DNA of 64,000 nt, taken from Glandiceps talaboti (taxonomy: Eukaryota > Hemichordata > Enteropneusta > Spengelidae). The notes under the pieces are model-generated. The model saw nothing but the letters and a program-made list of their open reading frames with translations, was not told the DNA's origin and did no database searches. Below, in pieces: positions 23,665 to 36,012 of this stretch (positions within the stretch are counted from its first letter, which is position 1; the number at the start of each line of letters is the position of its first letter). The position numbers were made by a program, and so were the translations under genes. The DNA lies in NCBI RefSeq assembly GCF_964340395.1, contig NC_135557.1:18006730-18070729 (forward strand), in the 5' to 3' direction.

Positions 23665-24590
23665 ACTGTTAGCCTTGTAAATCATGTCTCGACAGGTGTG
23701 ACAATAGTGCAATAGTTGAGTGTTGACCACAGTCACTTGTGGGTTGTGAGCACTGTTAGCCTTGTAGATCATGTCTAGGCAGGTGTGACAATAGTTGATA
23801 GTGTTGACCACAGTCACTTGTGGGCTGTGAGCACTGTTAGCCTTGTAGATCATGTCTAGGCAGGTGTGACAATAGTTGATAGTGTTGACCACAGTCACTT
23901 GTGGGCTGTGAGCACTGTTAGCCTTGCAGATCATGTCTAGGCAGGTGTGACAATAGTTGAGTGTTGACCACAGTCACTTGTGGGCTGTGAGCACTGTTAG
24001 CCTCGCAGGTCATGTCTAGGCAGGTGTGTTAGTATTGACTGACTACATGTAATTGATATGCAGTGTTGACCACAGTCACTTGTGGGCTGTTAGCATTGTT
24101 TAGTCTTGCAAATCATGTCTAGGCAGGTGTGTTATTGTTAGTATTGGCTGACAAAAGCTGACAGTTACTTGTTGACCATGAATATATTATGTTTTTCAAA
24201 TATGTCTAGTAAGGTGAGTTTTTAGTATTGGCTGACAACAATTGATAGTGCTGATCACAGGCACTTTTTGGCGGTGAACATATTATTTTTTCAAATATAT
24301 CTAGTAGGGTGTGCTTTTAGCATTGGCTGACAATATCTACTCAAATGGTGGAGTGGTTCTACACAAATGTTTTGACCACAGTCACTTGTGGGCTGTGAAT
24401 ATTTAACTCTTTCAACCATGTAGTATATGTACATAAAGCATACATGTAGTTGACTCAAAAGGGGATGGGAAGGATGACATATTGACCACAATCACTTGTG
24501 GGCTGGGAATGCTGTGTCTTGCAAATCATCTCTTAAGGGTCTACATATTTGACCACAGTCACTTGTAGGCTATGAATATTTTAATACCCA
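23665..24590. repeat. ~80-85 bp minisatellite, about nine copies decaying rightward
   Basis: The unit contains GTTAGCCTTGTAGATCATGT, CTAGGCAGGTGTGACAATAG and TTGACCACAGTCACTTGTGGGC. The first five copies are nearly identical; later copies (24.1-24.6 kb) become longer and diverged. The 140-residue minus-strand frame at 23512-23934 is a translation of this array. Confidence 0.9.
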
Positions 24591-24909
24591 TACATTTTCA
24601 TGAAAGAGCTATTTTTTGCTTATTTCTCTGGAAAGGAAACATGAAAATACTTGACTAAAAGAGACTATATGTTTTGACCACAAACACTTGTAGGCTATGA
24701 ATAATTTCAACTTGGAAATATTCACTTTAAAAGTTGTAATTAAGAATTATTTTTCACTTGTTTCTCTGGGGAAAAAAAAGTGAAAATGTGTAGTGACTAA
24801 AATGCCTTCTTGTTTGTGAATATAAAACCCTGACATTAAAAAATCATTCAAACATTATAGTATTTATACCAAATAACTATAAATAGTTTGTGTACCTGTT
24901 GCACAATTG

Positions 24910-25975
24910 AAATAGCGTTACCACAAAATTATTTTTAAGCCAATGACTTGCATAAACAATTAATGAATTTTAGTTTGGGAACTTTTTCAATGTCATTGTC
25001 AAGGTGCAAATGTACATATAGGTGTATTTTATTACAGTGTACACAGACGAGATTTTCCATTTCAAAACTGATACACTACATGCTCTAGAATGGCCTAGGT
25101 TGCTTGGTTATTTTAGAATTATATCAGAAATTAATAGAATGGATATTATAATAAATTATCATTATTCTTTTCAGACATAGTTATGATAATAAATGAATTC
25201 TAAATAATAATATTAGAATATAATAACAATAATAATTGCAACCTACATCCTACCAGGTCCCTAATTACACAGCTGGGTTGACTGAGGCACAGTCATGGTT
25301 CAAATCTTGCCCAAGGACTTTAGCCACTCAGAAACAAACGGTAGTGACGGGACTCCAATCTGCAACCTGCAGATTCCAAGCCAGCCACTCTAACCATTCG
25401 TCCATCATGACTCCAATATGCTCCCTGGCTAATAAATATTTATTGACACTCAGGGTTATTTATGCAAATATAAATCAACATAGGTGCCACTGTTACAAGT
25501 ATATTAACAGCTTTTATTTGACCTTGATAGCAGCCCTCTTAGTTACCATGGTTACTGTTATATCAGGTAATCAAATTAAGATATTCATAAAGGAAACTAC
25601 CACAATCTGACAGACAGGAAATTTAGTTTTAGTGACATTGCCTATCATGGTCAATACTTAATGTAAATTGAAAAGAGGACATTTCATGTAGCAAATGTCA
25701 TGGCCGATAGTTTGTGTACATTTTGCAAAATTAAAATTGAGGTGTCGCAAAATTATTTTTCAGTCTTTGATTTCCGTAAACAGTGAATCAGTTTTAGTTT
25801 GGGAACTTTCTCAATCTCATGGTATACATGTATATGTTTTGTTTAAATATTATTATTATCACACAGAAAAGATTTCATATTTCAAAAGGGATATACACTA
25901 CATTGTACATGTACAGAAAAGTCTAGGTTGCTTGGTAATTTTAGAATTTCTCTAGAAAAATAATAAATCGGAAAA
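24910..25975. repeat. Duplicated ~230-bp segment flanking a SINE-like insertion
   Basis: 24,910-25,145 and 25,738-25,975 share CAAAATTATTTTT, TTTTAGTTTGGGAACTTTNTCAATNTCAT, GATACACTACAT and TAGGTTGCTTGGTNATTTTAGAATT in the same order. Between them, 25,240-25,415 (minus strand) has a tRNA-like head and the segment CTTGGGCAAGATTTGAACCATG of the kind found in invertebrate SINEs. Confidence 0.65.
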
Positions 25976-26384
25976 ACTAGAAAGATCATTGTACATACAA
26001 AATTTAACTCCATAGGGTTAAGAAAATGAAGGGTTCAAAAATACATTATTTAGCTGAGATTTCCTACCTAGGGGAACACATAACAGTGTAAATCAGTTCA
26101 AATAAATATAAATAGTTCAAGGGTTTAGAGTAATTGAATGGTTTTATTTCAATCATAAAGACCTTAGACCATAAAGTGTCAATAAATCACGGGTTTCTTT
26201 TATTGGCCTCACACCAACTACAATGTACATCTAGTAGTAAATTTTGATTTGTGGATAGTTTGACCTCTGGGAGTCAACATACTGAGTGTATATATACAGA
26301 CTGTAAATCTAGCTATTTTCGCTACTTCAAAATTTTTTGATCTTTCAGTCTTTTTCACTCAGTCAAAGACTAATTCTACTAATT

Positions 26385-27035
26385 ACCAGACTGAAACACT
26401 GTATTCATGTACAAGAAGGCATTTTAGTCACTACTTAATTTTACTAATTACCAGACTGGTACACTGTGTTCATGTACAAGAAGGTATTTTAGTTACTACT
26501 TATTTTTACTAATTACCAGACTGGTACATTTTTGTTCATGTACAAGAAGGCATTCTAGTCACTTATTTATTTTTGCGTTTTTGTTTTCTAGCAAAATAAG
26601 CGAAAATACGTCTTTAGTGAAAATTTCCAGGTGTGTATTATGAACACTGTTCCTGTGCTTTGCTGGTTAATGGCCTGTATACATGTATGTATATAACTTG
26701 AAAAACAACAACATTATATTAATAAACATGTATAGAGGTGTAATGTCATTATATTATATATTTTTATCAGTGTACCCTCTAATGATAGCCAAATTTTGTT
26801 GTTGTGAGTCAAAATGAGAAAAACTGGGATTTCTTGTAAGTCACCACATAGAAAGAGATAGGGGAATACCAAATTATCGTGTATCACTAGAAATTGTGTG
26901 TCCGGTAAATAGTAAATATAAGTAGTGACTAAAATGCCTGCTTGTATACAATGTATATGCCTGCTTGTATATGCTTGCATGTACAAATGTACACGTACAC
27001 AGATAGTGTACTAGTCTGGTAATTAGTAAAAATTT
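26385..27035. repeat. ~70-bp tandem repeat (three copies) with a distal inverted copy
   Basis: TTACTAATTACCAGACTGGTACA followed by TTCATGTACAAGAAGGCATTTTAG is repeated three times at 26,385-26,560. It reappears inverted at 26,922-27,030, so the intervening 360 bp, including a MITE B copy, sits in the loop of an inverted repeat. Confidence 0.75.
26768..26903 (+). mobile_element. hAT-like MITE family B, 3'-truncated copy
   Basis: Begins CAGTGTACCCTCTAATGATAG, like the 31.2-kb copy's terminus, and continues through AATTTTGTTGTTGTGAGTCA and GAGATAGGGGAA. The right terminus is lost. Confidence 0.75.
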
Positions 27036-27498
27036 GTCTTAGAAGTTAGAAAACTACCTGAAGACTGTAAAATCTTTACAAAAAATTTCTAGTGAAAAAT
27101 TTCGTGTGAAAAATTTTAGATTTAGAGTATCCTGTTTGGGAATCAGAAGTACAATCGTAGTCATTCTTAAGTTGTACTACAACATACTAGTATTGGTAAG
27201 AAGCTCTCTCCACTACTCCTGCTTTTATTAAATTCATTTGAGTGTGTGTAACTCTGTCACTCGGTAGCATGAACTGTCCCCTAAGGCACACACAAACTTG
27301 TCACACTTCATGTACTTTGGATAAAAATAAGTAGTGTCTAAGTACACGACTCGTGTATTACTTTTAAATGGGCTATTGTTAGAATTGTAGCCTAGGAAAA
27401 AAAAACAGCCTTGATTTCAAGACTCTGTCTGATCTTTCCACTCTGTTACTTACAAAAGTATTTACTGGTTGAATGAAGAAAAATATTGGGAAACAAAA

Positions 27499-27660
27499 CA
27501 GTGTGCCCCTCTACTGATATCCAAATTTTGTTGTTGTGAGTCTAAAATGAGAGAAGCTCGGATTTCTTGTGAGTCACCACTTAGTAAGAGATAGGGGAAC
27601 ACCAAATTTTGCTGCGTCACTTGAAATTGTGTGCGTCAGTGGCGTGGGAAATTGGCACTG
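27499..27660 (+). mobile_element. hAT-like MITE family B, copy with target-site duplication
   Basis: 162 bp from CAGTGTGCCC to GGCACTG. It is flanked by GAAACAAA on both sides (27490-27497 and 27661-27668; one extra A separates the left copy from the terminus), an 8-bp duplication as expected for hAT transposition. Small open frames on both strands here are MITE translations. Confidence 0.82.
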
Positions 27661-28735
27661 GAAACAAATACCATTATACCACCCTCCAACATCATTTATG
27701 AAAATCAAGAAAAACAATGACAGTTTTGGATATTTTAGCTTGTGTTTTGAGTACTGCAGAATCAATACGTGACATAGACGTGAGTCGGCATGTACACACG
27801 CGATTTATGATAACATATAGAATGACGATACTGAATCTCACATTTTGTCTAATTTTTCTTCCAAAATGTTCAACCAGTCATGTGGTACAACAGCATTAAT
27901 CCTCTTTCTATTTGTTTGAAAACAAAAACTACAAATTGGGGAAAACAGGATACATGTTTTACCGGATCCCCCTCCCCTTTTTCTGGTTTCCCAAACTGAA
28001 GCAAAGACAAGTAGATTGCCAACACTTTAAGCCCCCCCTGTTTCTCCCCTGGATCTGCTGACTGCATGGGCTGGACAAACACAAAAAAAAAAGGACTGAC
28101 GCGAGGGTATTTCATTGATGCATGCGCTGACCAGAAACAATTCTTTTTCCTCTTTTGGCCTAAAACACTGACTTTATTGCTAGAGCTACATGTATTGAGA
28201 CACAACTTATTACTTGACAGAGATTTAACTAACTCACAGGAAACAAAATAGCTTTCCTACAAATAAAGCAAATATTGAACCATTCCCAACTGTTGAATTT
28301 CCAATCAAATCAAACCTTCTCTCAGAATATAATCATAATAGAAAACACTGATCTGAAAGGTAATTCAATATCAGACCCAATCAATACCACTAACAAGATG
28401 AAATTACTTTCTGTGAAATGAAAATGTTCTATTTAATGACAACGGAATGAATAATTCAATCCAAGGTAAACTGATCTTTTAGTTAGTTTGATATCCAATA
28501 TCCTTAGGAGAGGTGAAACATTGAAAATGCATTTAGAGCAATTGTTGTACAGTGAATGTATAGTTGATTTACAAAGTCAATCTTGCAATTATGGTACATG
28601 GACATGACTTGTTTTCTATCACAGGTGACTGCGTTACAACCGACTCTTTTACGACAAAGTGACTCTAATTATTATATTTGATTTTTATCTACAGATGACT
28701 CATTTTATAGTGACTTTTTACCAATGATTCTTGTT

Positions 28736-29104
28736 TAGGCCAAATAAAAAAGTTGTTTGGTTCCAGTTAACCGACCCCCACCTACAAATGTAGTTTTTCA
28801 CGCCGACCATAAATTTTGTTTACATATCCGAGAAAAATAATGATAAAATCGCAAAAATCGTGACATCTCGCAAGAAAAAGTGGGTGAGGAAACTGACATC
28901 AACTTAAAAAGACATTATAAAACTGTTCTTCCAATCTGTAATGGCTGTACATGTACATCTGATAGGAAGAAATAAACAACACAGAGACCATTTGGAAAAT
29001 AATGGAAAACCTGAACTAGACTCTCACACAATAAAATAAAAAATCTACCAACTACTTATTTTAAAATTGAATATAATCAGAACCACACAATTTTTTACGC
29101 CTTA
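28736..29104 (-). mobile_element. MITE family A, copy 1 (reversed)
   Basis: Plus-strand left end TAGGCCAAATAAAAAAGTTG then TTTGGTTCCAGTTAACCGACCCC; right end ..AGAACCACACAATTTTTTACGCCTTA. Both ends match, inverted, the termini of the five other copies. Interior landmarks: ACTGTTCTTCCAATCTGTAA and GAAAACCTGAACTAGA. Confidence 0.85.
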
Positions 29105-29635
29105 TGATTAGTGAATTTTTATTACATTGGGACTCTTTTTGGTCAGTGATCTTTACATTGTATGTCTCTTTTCGTGTGTTTTCCATGAATTTGTTTCTCA
29201 CTTTTGTAGTGTTCAGCACTTTTAAACTGTTACGATATACTAGTACACGCAATGTATGGTGATTTACAAGTGATATTATTATTATTATTATTATTTAGTA
29301 TAATTCTCATGTCTTGTGGTGTGAAACATTAAATGCGTATATAAGTATAAATAAGTATATTTGTGTGCAACCGTTGAACTACAACTTTACAAGACTGTAT
29401 AGTTTATGTACAACTAAAAGTCAATTGGCTACAAGTGTATATACATGTACACACAATGTACTGATATTCAAAATAGAATTCTCACAATTTTCAAAGCTGA
29501 CTTTATGGACTTAAACTTCCATCACTGATCTGAGATTAATTTTTCGATGTTAAAGTTTTATTACTAGACATAGTAAATTTATTCTGTGTCCCATTCTGTA
29601 GTCTGTATGTGCCAACTGTGGTTTCTAACTGGTAT

Positions 29636-29733
29636 AAATTGTAATGATACTGTATAGGAACTAGACTAATGGTAATGATACTGTATAGGAACTAGACTAA
29701 TGGTAATGATACTGTATAGGAACTAGATTACCA
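29636..29733. repeat. 31-bp tandem repeat, three copies
   Basis: Unit TGGTAATGATACTGTATAGG plus AACTAGACTAA, three near-identical copies; a related TACTGTATAGGAAC core also appears in the 84-bp repeat at 31.56 kb. Confidence 0.9.
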
Positions 29734-31206
29734 ATTCTGTAACATACTGTACATATACATATTATAACTCTGAATACTAGACACATGACCTTCTAGATCT
29801 ATCCACATGGTATCGAATCATCTCTTCACTCCACTAGACGTAAAGAGAGATCTTGAGATTTGGTGCAGTGGATAATATAGCACTCAACTAGGATACATGT
29901 ACATGCAGATCAGTGTCCATCCACTGAATATGATCCAAATCAGGTGTATGCCAGGGAGTCTCACACCCTAACTCCTTAACTTAACCACAAATATGCATCT
30001 ACTGTATTCACAATGTCAATAAACACTACATGAGATTCTAACTCCATTCCTAACCCTTGACCTTAATTGTGTAACTCTCTACTTCGGATCTGTTTATGTA
30101 ACCGATTGTTCCTTATTTTTTGCTGCAAACAACTTCAGCAGAATGTATATAACGTTTTTCAATAACATGTAGCATAACAAGCAACTTGTTGATTGATTGA
30201 TTCCTTGCTGTGTTATTCTATCAAATACATAACAACTCCTGTGACCTCAGTCACTGGTGTATTGTTGTCATGTCACAAGTAGAGGAAATGCAGTGACACA
30301 GGTCAAAGGTTAAGATATCAGGGATCACAGAATTGGTTACCTAGGTAACAAAACTGTATACAAGTACTTGCATGGCAGCCATTTTGATCCTGAAGTAAAC
30401 AATGACATCTACTCCTGTACTACTAAATATCAATTATAAAGTTTACTACAATTAGTTTAGTAATATTTGATCAATATTCATATGTTGATGTTCTTGGGTC
30501 CCTAATGAAGGATCAAGAGATCTAAAAGTGAAACCTGGTTTATTTGAAGCTGCACTTTATTTGCAACTGGAATGTCTTTTCGAAACTATTTTCAGTGTTC
30601 TTTCCAATGTAGAGAAAGCACGGTGCAAACACCATCCTTGCCATCAAGGCCTCGCAATGCTTGGCAGGTTTCTACCGGGCTTATTTATAATAACAATAAT
30701 GTTGGTTTCTAAATAGTGCTTGCCCACTTTGTGCTCAAAGCGCTTTACAATTTCGAAAGTTCTACCATACTAAGATTTTTTGTACTTGTTCATTTGAAAA
30801 GACGCGATACAAGTAACAACAGACGTTTTATTTACTCGTTTATCGCCAAACATGCATTAGAAACCTATCTTTTATATTTTCATAATCAAAGTATGAGTCA
30901 CCTGTTTAAACACAAAGGGAGGCCTGAATACACGACAATAGTTCTTATCAATACCTACATATATGTATGGTCACACAACAGGATACCGATTTCGCTTCCA
31001 GGAAAATTTGACTTCCTTGTTGGTATTGAATTACCTGGTTATATATAAATGGATCCAAGTACATGTAATTTAAGACACTGCATTTGTACATGACTAGTAA
31101 AACATTTTCCGCTGAGTGACTTTACATTACAATGCATGGTTTGGCACACAGGTGTTAGTTCAAGCATTTGAACTTGTTGTAGGTAGAGTTGTATATATGT
31201 TATGTT
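29734..31206. other. Intron 1, no gene seen
   Basis: AT-rich unique sequence. The plus-strand frames at 30528-30716 and 30716-31048 are uninterrupted for 60-110 codons but show no recognisable domain, splice context or codon bias; I do not call them genes. Confidence 0.55.
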
Positions 31207-31376
31207 CAGTGTGCCCTCTAAGCCAATTTGATGCACCACTGACACACACAATTTCTAGTGACGCACCAAAATTTGGTGTTCCCCTATCTCTTACTATGTG
31301 GTGACCCACAAGAAATCAAAGTTTTCTCATTTTGACTCAAAACAACAAAATTTGGCTATCATTAGAGGGCACACTG
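31207..31376 (-). mobile_element. hAT-like MITE family B, complete copy
   Basis: 170 bp. Left end CAGTGTGCCCTCTAAGCCAATTT; right end, read inward, CAGTGTGCCCTCTAATGATAGCCAAATTT. Flanks GTTATGTT (31199-31206) and GTTATAAT (31377-31384) agree at 6 of 8 positions, consistent with an aged 8-bp target duplication. Termini starting CAGTG and 8-bp duplications point to the hAT superfamily. Confidence 0.85.
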
Positions 31377-31559
31377 GTTATAATATTATCATACAAAATT
31401 GTACATTTTTTTTGTTAGGCCTTACTGAACATTCTACATGTATTTGAAAAAACATATGTACACTACTAAGAACAGAACCCAATGAAGTGTACTGTGGCTA
31501 CACATTCTAGCCTTCGAGTCAAGTTGTATGAGGGGTGGGGAATGGGATATTCAAAATCC

Positions 31560-31745
31560 GAACAAGACGACTCCCACCTTAGTCTGGATGCTAACAAACA
31601 ACTCTATAACTAAAGAGGTGTAAATGGTAAAGGTACTGTATAGGAACAAGACAACTCCCACCTTAGTTTGGATGCCAACAAACAACTCTATAACTAAAGA
31701 GGTGTAAATGGTAAAGGTACTGTATAGGAACAAGACTACTCCCAC
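31560..31745. repeat. 84-bp tandem repeat, 2.2 copies
   Basis: Units start at 31560, 31644 and 31728 (GAACAAGACNACTCCCACCT); contains AGGTGTAAATGGTAAAGGTAC. Confidence 0.9.
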
Positions 31746-32506
31746 CTAGGCTAACACACTCATAGTAAACTGTACACAAATATATGACCTCATAATTGTT
31801 ATCCTTTCTGCTGTACAACCACAAACCACCTCACTCAAGTACTCATGAATGCAAATACCTCAAGTCTATATATGCCATTACACCAACACTACAGCATCAT
31901 GGGATTCTGTTATCATTACCTCAGTCCTGGCTGTAACCTTGGGTATAAATATTTATTACTCACCCCTACGAACATGTAGAATGTTATAATTGAACTACTA
32001 GACTGTTTTTGTGACACAAAGAATGACTATATTGTATTCAGTTTAAATACATCTATTCTATTCCATTACACAATCATTTTTGTTCAGTTTGTAATAACAA
32101 CTGTATTCATACTCATTTGCTAGTCCAATTATGTCTCCTTACACATTTTGTAATACCACGGATCCATGGAATAATATTCTAACAATGGTACATTTATTTT
32201 CACAAGCTCCAGAATTCACACTTCACTATAATTAATTAAAATGCTCTGTAGTCAGTTTGTAGTTCTTTGTCAGGGGAGGAAACGAGGTAAAATCTACCTT
32301 CAGTTCTCTGGTCATTTTACAAGAGTTCCTAGACTGTCGACAGTAGCACTTTTTTTCTACATTTTATCTAAACTAAAGTCGTCGCCGCACTCTGATTTAA
32401 CACAATAGTACTATAATCGCATGCTGATATCGAGGGCCAAAGCCCAGGAAAAAAACCTCACTACATTTTAGTTTCATTTATTGTACTAGGGTTTCCTACA
32501 TTGTTC

Positions 32507-32884
32507 TAGGCCTGATAAAAAAAAATTGTGTGGTTCCGATTACACTCAATTTTAGAATAGGTGGAGGTGGGTAGATTTTTTATTTTATTTTACTATATTT
32601 CTTTCCTGTGTGAGTGTCTAGTTCAGGTTTTCCATTGTTTTCCAAATGGTCTCTGTGTTGTTTATTTCTTCATATCAGATGTACAGCCATTACAGATTGG
32701 AAGAACAGTTTTATTTTGTCTTTTTAAGTTGATGGCAGTTTCATTATGTATTTCTCGTGAACATTTTTGCAATTGCATTATTTTTTTCTCAAATACGTAA
32801 AAAATGTTTAGGGTCGGCAGTGAAAAGGTACGGGTGGGGTGGGGTCGGTTAACCGGAACCAAACAATTATTTTTTTAGGCCTAA
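32507..32884 (+). mobile_element. MITE family A, copy 2
   Basis: Left end TAGGCCTGATAAAAAAAAATTG then TGTGGTTCCGATTACACTC. The right end, read inward, is TTAGGCCTAAAAAAATAATTG then TTTGGTTCCGGTTAACC. These are about 35-bp imperfect terminal inverted repeats; the best-preserved copy. Confidence 0.88.
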
Positions 32885-32895
32885 CAGTAAACTGG

Positions 32896-32945
32896 TAAAA
32901 ATAAAATACCCAATCTTCATCTATATGACGACTTTAAGTTATGAC
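32896..32945. mobile_element. Foldback MITE family E, terminal fragment
   Basis: AAAATACCCAATCTTCATCT then ATATGACGACTTTAAG matches the outer end of the 16.5-kb and 36.5-kb copies. It directly follows MITE A copy 2. Confidence 0.5.
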
Positions 32946-33168
32946 CACCTGTTCCCTAACCTGACTATAAAACACTTTTTATGAGAAATTTTACATCACC
33001 ATTATTTTTATGGCTTAACGTGAGTTTGTGTGTGAAATATTAAATACTGATTTCAACATACTGGCATACAATACACTGCTAAAATTTTGACAGATTTTTA
33101 TTACTGCTGACAAGAAAAGTCTGCAATTTGCCTGCACTGTACTTTCAATCAATAATAAAAATTTCACT

Positions 33169-33553
33169 TAGGCGTAAAAAAAATAATTGTGTGGTTCTGA
33201 TTACAATCAATTTAAGAATAGGTGGGGTAGGTAGATTTTTATTTTATTTTTTAAATCTATTTTTTTTTCATATGTGAGTGTGTAGTTCTGGTAGTTGTGC
33301 ATTTCTGTTGTTTTCTACATGGTCTCTGTGTTATTGGTTTCTTTTAATCAGCCTAGCCATTACAGATTGGACAGTTTTATATTGTCTTTTTCAGTTGATG
33401 TAAGTTTTCACATTCACTATTTCTTGCAAGACTTCACAATTTTCACAATTTACTTTTTTTTTTTCTCCAATATGTAAAAAAAAGTTTAGGGTCGGCATGA
33501 AAAAATAGGTGGGGGTTGGGTAACCGGAACCAAACAAACTTTTTTTATTTGGT
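33169..33553 (+). mobile_element. MITE family A, copy 3
   Basis: Begins TTAGGCGTAAAAAAAATAATTG then TGTGGTTCTGATTAC; ends GGTAACCGGAACCAAACAAACTTTTTTTATTTGG. Same interior as copy 2, with a deletion around the AGATGTACAGCC block. Confidence 0.85.
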
Positions 33554-34090
33554 ACAGACAAATTAAATTTCAACAATCACAGTCTTCATAAAATTAGCTC
33601 GCAAAATAATACATTAATTCACAATTCTTGGTGGGTGACAGTACAAAAAAGAAATAAAACCACGCTATATGAAAAAAACTTCTTTCAACAGTTTTCTACT
33701 GACTACTGCAGTCAGTATGCATATAAGCAGATGATATTTTTACAATAATTTTTTTCTATAAATTGTGTACTGCACCAGTGCATGATTTAGTTCTAAATGG
33801 ATGAGAGTGCTTGTTAAATATTATTTTTTCTAAAATTAAATTTCATAATTTTAGGAGTTGGTTGTCAAGGGTCATTCTCACGCCAGTGTTTACAACTAAT
33901 TGAGATGGGTGAACAAATAAATAATTACAATATTGAATTGGAAATGAACATCTCTGCAGGAAATCCTAACCTAATTTTATGTTCAAATACACGTCTGCTA
34001 GTGACATACCATGCATGGTAGGGGAAAACAAAAGTGAGAGCCAAAAAACCTACACAACTGGATTCTACGCTTTTTTTACAAAAAGAATAT

Positions 34091-34439
34091 ACATGTCAGC
34101 CTCTCTTACAGTCTTCAGGGTTTCACATAGTTAAAACTTGGCTTGTTTTGTATGTACTGATATCTACTCCATTGTTCTCGAATATTGAATATCCTTGTAC
34201 AAATGTACATCGATCATATAGGGCTAACTATTCGTTGACGTGTTAGTGCGATGTTCCGTGTTTTCGCGAAGCCTCGCACTAACATGTCAACAAATGGTTA
34301 GCCCAATGTGATCAATGACGGCGCACAGTACAGGGATATTCAAGTACAATAACTAGATATCGAAACATACTGTACAAAACAACCCAAGTTTTAGCTATAT
34401 GGGAGGCTCCAAGGGCTGTAAGAGAGTCTAACAACATGT
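34091..34439. repeat. 349-bp foldback element (near-complete palindrome)
   Basis: The two arms (about 160 bp each) mirror each other. Outer ends are ACATGTCAGCCTCTCTTACAG and its inverted partner CTGTAAGAGAGTCTAACAACATGT; shared internal blocks include AAAACTTGG, TTGTTTTGTA, GATATCTA and GAATATCC. The innermost 31-bp arms (34221-34251 and 34274-34304) differ at only 3 positions and enclose a 22-nt loop. Confidence 0.85.
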
Positions 34440-34619
34440 GTACTTTAGGCATGAAATCCAAAAAATTACAAAACACATCAAATTATCTAACTTTTACAAA
34501 TTACATTAGTTAATTACAGTACAATAGCAATTAATATTAAATAACATTGACCAGTTCAATGACCTCATTTAATTTATCTTTTGTTGCAATAATTATATAA
34601 TATTCATGAGTTTCATCAA

Positions 34620-34880
34620 TAATCTTGTGATAACATTTTATAATGTAAAGCCAATAAATTTTGGATTTTAAATTTAAATGAAACAATTTCATCATGGCTT
34701 CCTACTTGAAAAATCCATGTGAAACAACATAGAACAAGTCTGTGTTTGTAACTCAGTAAATTGCAAAAGATTATAAATGCGTAATATGTTTGTTATTGTA
34801 CGTACAATAACAAACTTTTTAGCTTTTTGCGATGTATTGAGTCAAGACTCATACACACAGACTTGGGTAGACTGTCGACA
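34620..34880. mobile_element. Foldback MITE family E, second copy
   Basis: The arm TCATCATGGCTTCCTACTTG, then AAACAACATAGAACAAGTCTG and TTGCAAAAGATTATAAATG, leads to a 28-bp perfect palindrome centred on GTACGTAC (34788-34815). The right arm is disrupted beyond ACACACAGACTTGGGT. Confidence 0.78.
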
Positions 34881-35261
34881 ATCATTTGTGCCTGTTTGCA
34901 ACGTTTCATCTAAAACAAAGTCGTCGCCTCGCTCTGTAGCACTGAATACTAATGCGTACTGATAGGAACTGAGATTGCCGAAGGCACGAACTGCAGTGTA
35001 CACATTACATTACATGTTTTATAAAAAATACCAGTCATTCAATTGTATCCTGTTTTTGTCAGATATTTATATAGTTGGAAGTAAGAATGATTGGTTTATT
35101 TCTATAATGGCTACGGTTCTAAGTAGGTAAGATTAATTCATCTTATGGTGTAATTCATAACATATATCACTTAACGCTTTCAGATCATAGACGTTGAATT
35201 ATGTAATATGTTCTAATCAATCTTTGAAGTTTGTCATTTTCATTTACAGCTGAATGTTCAA

Positions 35262-35595
35262 AGGAGAGTGGGTTCATGACGTCACTATTTTTTTATTTTT
35301 AATTATTTGTTGTTTTTTTGGGGGGTGATTAGGAGTGGGTTTGTGACTCCACTATTTTTTTATCATTTTATTTTTAATTATTTAGGGGGGGGGGGTTAGG
35401 AGTGGGTTCATGACTTCGCTATTTTTTTATTATGTTTTTAATATTTTTAAATATTTTTGGAGGGTTAGGAGTGGGTTCATGACTTAACTTTTTATTATTA
35501 TTATTATTTTTTTTTATTTATTTTTTTTTTTGGGGGGGGGGGGCTAGGAGTGGGTTCGTGACTTCACTATTTTTTTATATATATTTTTTTTTTCA
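35262..35595. repeat. Tandem G-run/T-run repeat with TTAGGAGTGGGTTCATGACTTC
   Basis: About four units of 60-80 bp alternate TTAGGAGTGGGTTCATGACTTC, CTATTTTTTTATNATTTTT and GGGGGGGG. A related single unit continues at 35,888. Confidence 0.85.
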
Positions 35596-35884
35596 TATAT
35601 GTTAGTGTCTAGTTCAGGTAGTTATGTTTTCCGTTCTATATGGTCTATGTGTTATTGGTGTCTTCCCATCAGATGTACAGCCATTACAGATTGGAAGAAC
35701 AGTTTTATAGTGTATTTTTAAGTTGATGTCAGTTGCTGCATCCATTATTTCTTGTGAGATTTCACAATTTTTTCTCAATTATCTTAATTTTTTCTCAAAT
35801 ACATAAAAAAATGTTTAGGGGCAGCAGTGAAAAAATAGGTGGGGGTCGGGTAAACGGCACCAACATTTTTTAGGCCAAACCAAG
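35596..35884 (+). mobile_element. MITE family A, copy 4 (left end replaced by tandem array)
   Basis: Starts inside the element (CATATATGTTAGTGTCTAGTTCAGG) and keeps the interior and right end (GGTAAACGGCACCAACATTTTTTAGGCC). The expected left terminus is absent; the G/T tandem array stands in its place. Confidence 0.8.
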
Positions 35885-35904
35885 GCTTGGTTCATGACTT
35901 TGCT

Positions 35905-36012
35905 AATTTCTATTTATTTATTTATTTTTATTTTTTATTTTTTATTTATTTATTTATTTATTTATTTTTTTATTTTTTTTTTATTTTTTTTTTTTTTTTT
36001 GGGGGGGGGGGT
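35905..36012. repeat. (ATTT)n and poly-T/poly-G tract
   Basis: ATTT tetranucleotide run passing into T(20) and G(11). Homopolymer lengths may be uncertain in the assembly. Confidence 0.9.

Noticed and set aside
23512-23934. 140-residue repetitive protein (AHSPQVTVVNTINYCHTC units)
   Set aside because: It is a minisatellite whose unit happens to be a multiple of three bases in part of the array; later units break the frame.
28081-28205. Part of a 111-residue minus-strand frame (27870-28205) as a gene
   Set aside because: No domain, low-complexity K/F runs, no splice signals.
30716-31048. 110-codon plus-strand frame in intron 1
   Set aside because: No recognisable domain, no splice or promoter context; one frame of this length is expected by chance in 64 kb.
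32561-32862. Small proteins on both strands at 32.6, 33.3, 45.1 and 46.7 kb
   Set aside because: All lie inside family A MITE copies and share sequence only because the copies do.
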